A stretch of 10,142 nucleotides of DNA from Bacteroidales bacterium. Its GTDB lineage: Bacteria > Bacteroidota > Bacteroidia > Bacteroidales > UBA932. The stretch is taken from the NCBI GenBank assembly GCA_017478685.1, contig JAFVDC010000115.1, forward strand, positions 1-10,142. Reading direction: 5' to 3'. This document shows positions 7,438 to 10,142 of this stretch, one piece after another. The position numbers and the translations under genes are program-made. Numbering within the stretch: position 1 is the first letter of the stretch; every line of letters begins with the position of its first letter. The notes below the pieces were generated by a model that saw only the letters and a program-made list of their open reading frames with translations, was not told the origin of the DNA and did no database searches.

Positions 7438-9444
7438 TTACCAGGGCTTTACAACTCCGGGGTTCTTGAAGCTGAGCTTGGCGGCCTCCTCGCGTACGTC
7501 GTCTTCCTTGTAGGTGATGGTCCAGGGATCCTCATTGAGAAGTTCCCAAATGCGGGCCTCGGTGCAGGGAGCCGCAAACCTTATCTGGAGGGCGGGAGTA
7601 AGTTCCTCGTTGAGGTTGAGGTACACGCCAATCACGCCTTCCTCCCTGGAGATGTGGTTGCTCAGGAAGGGAAGGTTGCGGGTGAAGACGGGTTTTTCGT
7701 AGTTTGCATCTGCAATCTCGTACTTGAACTGGGGTTTGCCTTCGTACACCAGGGCGCGTTTCTTGATGCCGTCTTCGTACTTGCCGTTGAATTCGGCCTT
7801 GAAGGGGGAGAACATGTGGCGGACATAGTCTTCCACGGGGATAAGTTCCTCGCCTTCTTCCATTTCCACAAACTTGAAGGAAAGAGGCGTGGTCCTGACT
7901 GTACCGTCCGGGAGGGGCATTTCAAGCGCCTTTTTCTCTACAATCTGCTTGAACCACTTGGCATCGGCCTGCTCTTCAGGGTCCATGTAAACGCGGAGAT
8001 ACAGCGGGCAGCCGAATTCGCTTTCCACCCCGTAAATCTTCTTGCCGGAGAGGCGGAGCTGCATGCCGAAGTTGTTGAGGTCCATCTTGTCCGGCATGGA
8101 CTCCGTGCGGATGGTGACCTTCTTCACCTGGGTGACGCTTCCAAGATCCGGGGCCGAAACCTTGAACTTGGTGGGCACGAAGATGGCTTCCTGAATCTTT
8201 TCCGGGGATGTGACGGAGGGGTCGTAGGTGATATGGACGCGGTGCTTGCCAACATATGTCTTTACGCCGTGGGTGCCGGGAATCTGGGTGAGTTTTCCCT
8301 TGAAGGCCATTGAACTGCCAAAGCACTTAACGCTTCTGAGCGGCTCTATGTCAAAGCTCTTGAGGGCGCCGGCATCCACGTTTTCCATGTTCCATTCTTC
8401 GTTGATGGTGGGAAGTTCCGTCTTTCCGCCGATGTATATGCCCACGCAAAGAAGTATTATTGTGATGATGGCGGGGATGTATTTCCATGCGCCGCCCTTT
8501 GCCTTTTGGCTTATGCCGATTTCAATCGCCTTTTTGGAGCAGGCGCCCACGCATTCGCCGCAGAGGGTGCAGTCCACGCATTCCACCTTGCCCTTTGCTT
8601 CGGCGATGTTGATGTGGTAGGGGCACTGTTTGTTGCAGAGGCCGCAGCCGGTGCACAGAGCGTCGTTCTTGACAACGTGCATGACCTGGAGCTTAGGCTT
8701 TCCGCAAAGGATTTCCAGGAGGTATCCGGCAAGGCAAAGGACGCCAAGGAGCACCCACCAGGGAAGGTGGAGGCCGATGAGGCCAAGGAGCCACCAGATT
8801 ACGGTGATTCCAAGTATCCATGCCCAGAACTTAAGGGAGTTGGAGATGGCTCCAAGCGGACACAGGTACTTGCACCAGAACATGTCCACAATGAAGCCGC
8901 CAAGGATGAGGAGCGTTACGGTAACGATTGACATCCAAAGTGTTATCTCTCCCTTAAAGCCCGTTGCAATGGCGTAATAAGGGTCAAGGTTCTTGCAGAA
9001 AAGCTCGCTGGCCGTTGCCGTCATGTAGAAAATCCAGAACACCAGGATATACTTCACTATACGCAGCGCCTTGTCTGCAATGCTGCCGTTTTTGATGCGG
9101 ATGGCTTTTATGCCAATTCCTTTGCGGAGCTTCATGAGGAGGTCTTCCACCGTGCCCACAGGGCATAGATAGCCGCAGAACAACTTGCTGAACAGGATTA
9201 CCGCCGCGGCAAGGCATATTCCCAGGATAATCTGGAGGGAACTCATGCTGCAGGGAAGCGAACCCCTTACCAGGAAGGTTGTGAGGGCCTCCAGCCCTCC
9301 CATGGGGCACAAGGCCTCAGGGTCTGCGGGTTCCATCTTTGTGAAAATGAGCCGTGCAAGGCCGGTTACAAAGAAAATGATTGCGGCAAGAGTGCCCCAT
9401 TGCAGTACGTAGCGGGGCCAGTTCTTCTTAATAGGAGACTTCAT
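7438..9444 (-). CDS. Membrane polyferredoxin (NapH/CcoG-like 4Fe-4S protein) with HMA-like periplasmic tail
   Basis: The product has 668 residues. Hydrophobic segments lie near 14-34, 69-89, 127-146, 167-189, 206-226, 228-247 and 322-340. With the N-terminus inside, both CxxxCP motifs (Cys90/Cys94 and Cys191/Cys195) and two ferredoxin-type sites fall in the cytoplasm: Cys264, 267, 270, 274 followed by Pro, and Cys292, 295, 298, 302 followed by Ser. This is the NapH/NosR/CcoG electron-transfer architecture. The last 328 residues would then be periplasmic. There, 370-430 looks like a heavy-metal-associated betaalphabetabetaalphabeta fold in which the usual CxxC is replaced by CFGSSM (Cys374, Met379). 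Two weaker copies may follow. It probably passes electrons from the cytoplasm to a periplasmic acceptor, perhaps a metal ion. CcoG-like proteins are known copper reductases, but equating this protein with CcoG is not justified because the tail differs. It is first in the cluster, with a strong promoter 25 bp upstream. Confidence 0.92.
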   Translation of the reverse strand: MKSPIKKNWPRYVLQWGTLAAIIFFVTGLARLIFTKMEPADPEALCPMGGLEALTTFLVRGSLPCSMSSLQIILGICLAAAVILFSKLFCGYLCPVGTVEDLLMKLRKGIGIKAIRIKNGSIADKALRIVKYILVFWIFYMTATASELFCKNLDPYYAIATGFKGEITLWMSIVTVTLLILGGFIVDMFWCKYLCPLGAISNSLKFWAWILGITVIWWLLGLIGLHLPWWVLLGVLCLAGYLLEILCGKPKLQVMHVVKNDALCTGCGLCNKQCPYHINIAEAKGKVECVDCTLCGECVGACSKKAIEIGISQKAKGGAWKYIPAIITIILLCVGIYIGGKTELPTINEEWNMENVDAGALKSFDIEPLRSVKCFGSSMAFKGKLTQIPGTHGVKTYVGKHRVHITYDPSVTSPEKIQEAIFVPTKFKVSAPDLGSVTQVKKVTIRTESMPDKMDLNNFGMQLRLSGKKIYGVESEFGCPLYLRVYMDPEEQADAKWFKQIVEKKALEMPLPDGTVRTTPLSFKFVEMEEGEELIPVEDYVRHMFSPFKAEFNGKYEDGIKKRALVYEGKPQFKYEIADANYEKPVFTRNLPFLSNHISREEGVIGVYLNLNEELTPALQIRFAAPCTEARIWELLNEDPWTITYKEDDVREEAAKLSFKNPGVVKPW

Positions 9445-9469
9445 GGCTGGACAGTTTCGGTTAGTTCTA

Positions 9470-9500
9470 CAAAAGTAGTAAAAACTTCCAATAAAACAAG
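9470..9500 (-). promoter_or_regulatory. Bacteroidota-type promoter of the polyferredoxin-led cluster
   Basis: On the minus strand, CTTG (9500-9497) is followed after 19 bp by TACTTTTG (9477-9470). This is a full match to the Bacteroidota TAnnTTTG element, with 3 of 4 bases of the upstream TTTG at the usual spacing. The box ends 25 bp before the ATG at 9444, giving a predicted leader of about 20 nt. The surroundings are A/T-rich, unlike the GC-rich sequence further upstream. Confidence 0.78.
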
Positions 9501-9563
9501 TCTTTCCGTTTCTTTTTGTTTCGATTGCCCGCGTTCCTGTTTCGCTCTGCCCGTCCCTTCGTC

Positions 9564-9585
9564 ATGCCCGGCCGCGACCGGGCAT
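9564..9585. repeat. REP-like GC-rich hairpin
   Basis: ATGCCCGG (9564-9571) and its exact complement CCGGGCAT (9578-9585) flank a 6-nt loop, giving a perfect 8-bp stem. Both neighbouring genes point away from it, so it cannot be a terminator for either. The ATGCCCGG...CCGGGCAT pattern resembles REP-type interspersed palindromes found in many bacterial intergenic regions. Calling it a genome-wide repeat here is inference. Confidence 0.65.
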
Positions 9586-9596
9586 CTCCCCTCCCC

Positions 9597-9748
9597 GGTA
9601 CTGGCCACGCACGTTTTTGCCCAATTTCGTGTACATTGAGTACCTTCCGGTCCTCGCCGTACACGTTTTCGGCCTCCAGTGTGTACGCTCAGTACCAAAC
9701 GGTACTCACCGTGCACGTTTTAAGCCTCTGATGTGCGCGTCCAGTACC
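9597..9748. repeat. 52-bp tandem array of alternating inverted 16-nt arms
   Basis: Three positional markers recur at exactly 52 bp: ACGTTTT at 9611, 9663 and 9715; AGTACC at 9639, 9691 and 9743; and GGTACT-like at 9597, 9649 and 9701. Each unit consists of a 16-nt arm of form GTGTAC-N4-AGTACC, a 4-nt loop (ttcc or aaac), the complementary arm GGTACT-N4-GTRCAC, and a 16-nt spacer starting GTTTT. The array opens with a lone right arm (9597-9612) and closes with a lone left arm (9733-9748). Inner hairpins are 9629-9664 and 9681-9716. The central 4 nt of each arm do not pair. Function unknown: a mobile palindromic repeat or a set of operator sites. Confidence 0.85.
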
Positions 9749-9846
9749 CGATTGTTGTTTTGTTAGTGCGCTTTATTTGAAATGGTATCGTTCCGGCGGG
9801 AAACACTGTGTATTTTAGGAGAGTGAAACAAAAATCGACAATCAAA

Positions 9847-10142
9847 ATGAAAAAACTGTTTTATTTTGCAATGGCGGCCATCGCCGCAGTGGCTATTTCC
9901 TGCGGCAAGACCAATTCCGAAGGCCCGGGCGGAAATAACCAAAATGACAACGGCATTGTAGGCACCTGGCTCATGAGGCTGGACGAATATCACTATTTCG
10001 ATGTCACCTTCAAGGAAGACGGTTCTTACGAGTGGCTGTGGCAGGGTGCCGGCGGAAATAGACTGGACAAGGGTACCTACAAACTCGAAAACAATGTGAT
10101 TACAACCACTGCCAAGGAGGTTTTCGAAGCCGACTATGAAAC
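9847..10142 (+). CDS. Small lipoprotein, lipocalin-like, truncated at right edge
   Basis: Translation from the ATG at 9847 gives 98 complete codons before the window ends. MKKLFYFAMAAIAAVAISC is a lipoprotein signal (lipidated Cys19), followed by a low-complexity Gly/Asn linker (about 24-35). Residues 37-98 read GTWLMRLDEYHYFDVTFKEDGSYEW, then DKGTYKLENNVITT. This is the strand pattern of small lipocalin-like or beta-clip lipoproteins of Bacteroidota (GTW, F-x-x-DGSY, G-x-Y-x-L-x-x-N-x-I). The A-rich sequence just before the start is typical of starts in this phylum, with no Shine-Dalgarno. It is divergent from the minus-strand cluster and may be unrelated to it. Exact family and function are not determinable from this fragment. 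Confidence 0.85.
   Translation, partial: MKKLFYFAMAAIAAVAISCGKTNSEGPGGNNQNDNGIVGTWLMRLDEYHYFDVTFKEDGSYEWLWQGAGGNRLDKGTYKLENNVITTTAKEVFEADYE

Larger units (their letters stand above)
9445..9846. other. Divergent intergenic region between the cluster and the plus-strand lipoprotein gene
   Basis: I see no convincing gene in these 402 bp. The left part (9445-9520) is A/T-rich and holds the cluster promoter. The middle (about 9530-9750) is GC-rich and holds a REP-like hairpin and a 52-bp repeat array. The right part (9751-9846) is A/T-rich again and must contain the promoter of the plus-strand lipoprotein. Candidate boxes there are imperfect: TTTATTTG at 9772-9779 and TATTTTAG at 9811-9818, neither with a well-spaced TTTG. 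The open frames across it are low-complexity readings of the repeats. Confidence 0.8.

Noticed and set aside
9441..9716. Minus-strand open frames of 65-91 codons in the intergenic region
   Set aside because: They read through the hairpin and the 52-bp repeats, have basic low-complexity sequence without any domain, and overlap the cluster promoter.
9597..9748. CRISPR array
   Set aside because: Only three units, the 16-nt spacers are themselves similar (all begin GTTTT), the repeat is a set of inverted arms, and no cas genes are present.

Overview
The window looks like chromosomal DNA of a Bacteroidota, most likely a GC-rich gut or rumen-type member of Bacteroidales. The evidence is Bacteroidota-type promoters (TTG, 19-20 bp, TAnnTTTG), starts without Shine-Dalgarno sequences, several lipobox lipoproteins, a FISUMP/fimbrillin-like lipoprotein, a TonB receptor with a carboxypeptidase-regulatory N-terminal domain, and an S46 dipeptidyl-peptidase. 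No phage, transposase, tRNA, rRNA or CRISPR array is visible.

Layout: six genes run on the minus strand in one tight series from about 9444 down through base 1. In transcription order they are: (1) a 668-aa inner-membrane polyferredoxin with NapH/CcoG-type CxxxCP motifs, two [4Fe-4S] sites and a large predicted periplasmic tail; (2) a 928-aa TonB-dependent receptor; (3) a 401-aa DUF4876-type lipoprotein; (4) a 507-aa outer-membrane beta-barrel resembling DUF6850; (5) a 532-aa lipoprotein with a fimbrillin-like N-terminus and a FISUMP C-terminus; (6) the N-terminal 98 residues of an S46 serine peptidase that runs off the left edge. Genes 2/3 and 3/4 overlap (19 and 32 bp), and 4/5 and 5/6 are 11 and 9 bp apart. 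A good promoter precedes gene 1. A second one sits in the 58-bp gap before gene 2 and would give an almost leaderless mRNA.

The 402-bp divergent region (9445-9846) separates this cluster from a plus-strand lipoprotein gene (9847 to the right edge, truncated). It contains a short REP-like hairpin and a striking array of three 52-bp units built from alternating 16-nt inverted arms.

Working model (inference): genes 1-5 form an envelope uptake or redox system. The TonB receptor and its surface lipoproteins would capture a ligand, the second barrel would act as an accessory outer-membrane component, and the polyferredoxin would pass cytoplasmic electrons to the periplasm. Its tail appears to contain up to three degenerate heavy-metal-associated (HMA-like) folds, so a metal ion or metal complex is the most attractive substrate, but nothing here proves it. 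The S46 peptidase could be co-transcribed for peptide nutrition or could simply be a passenger.
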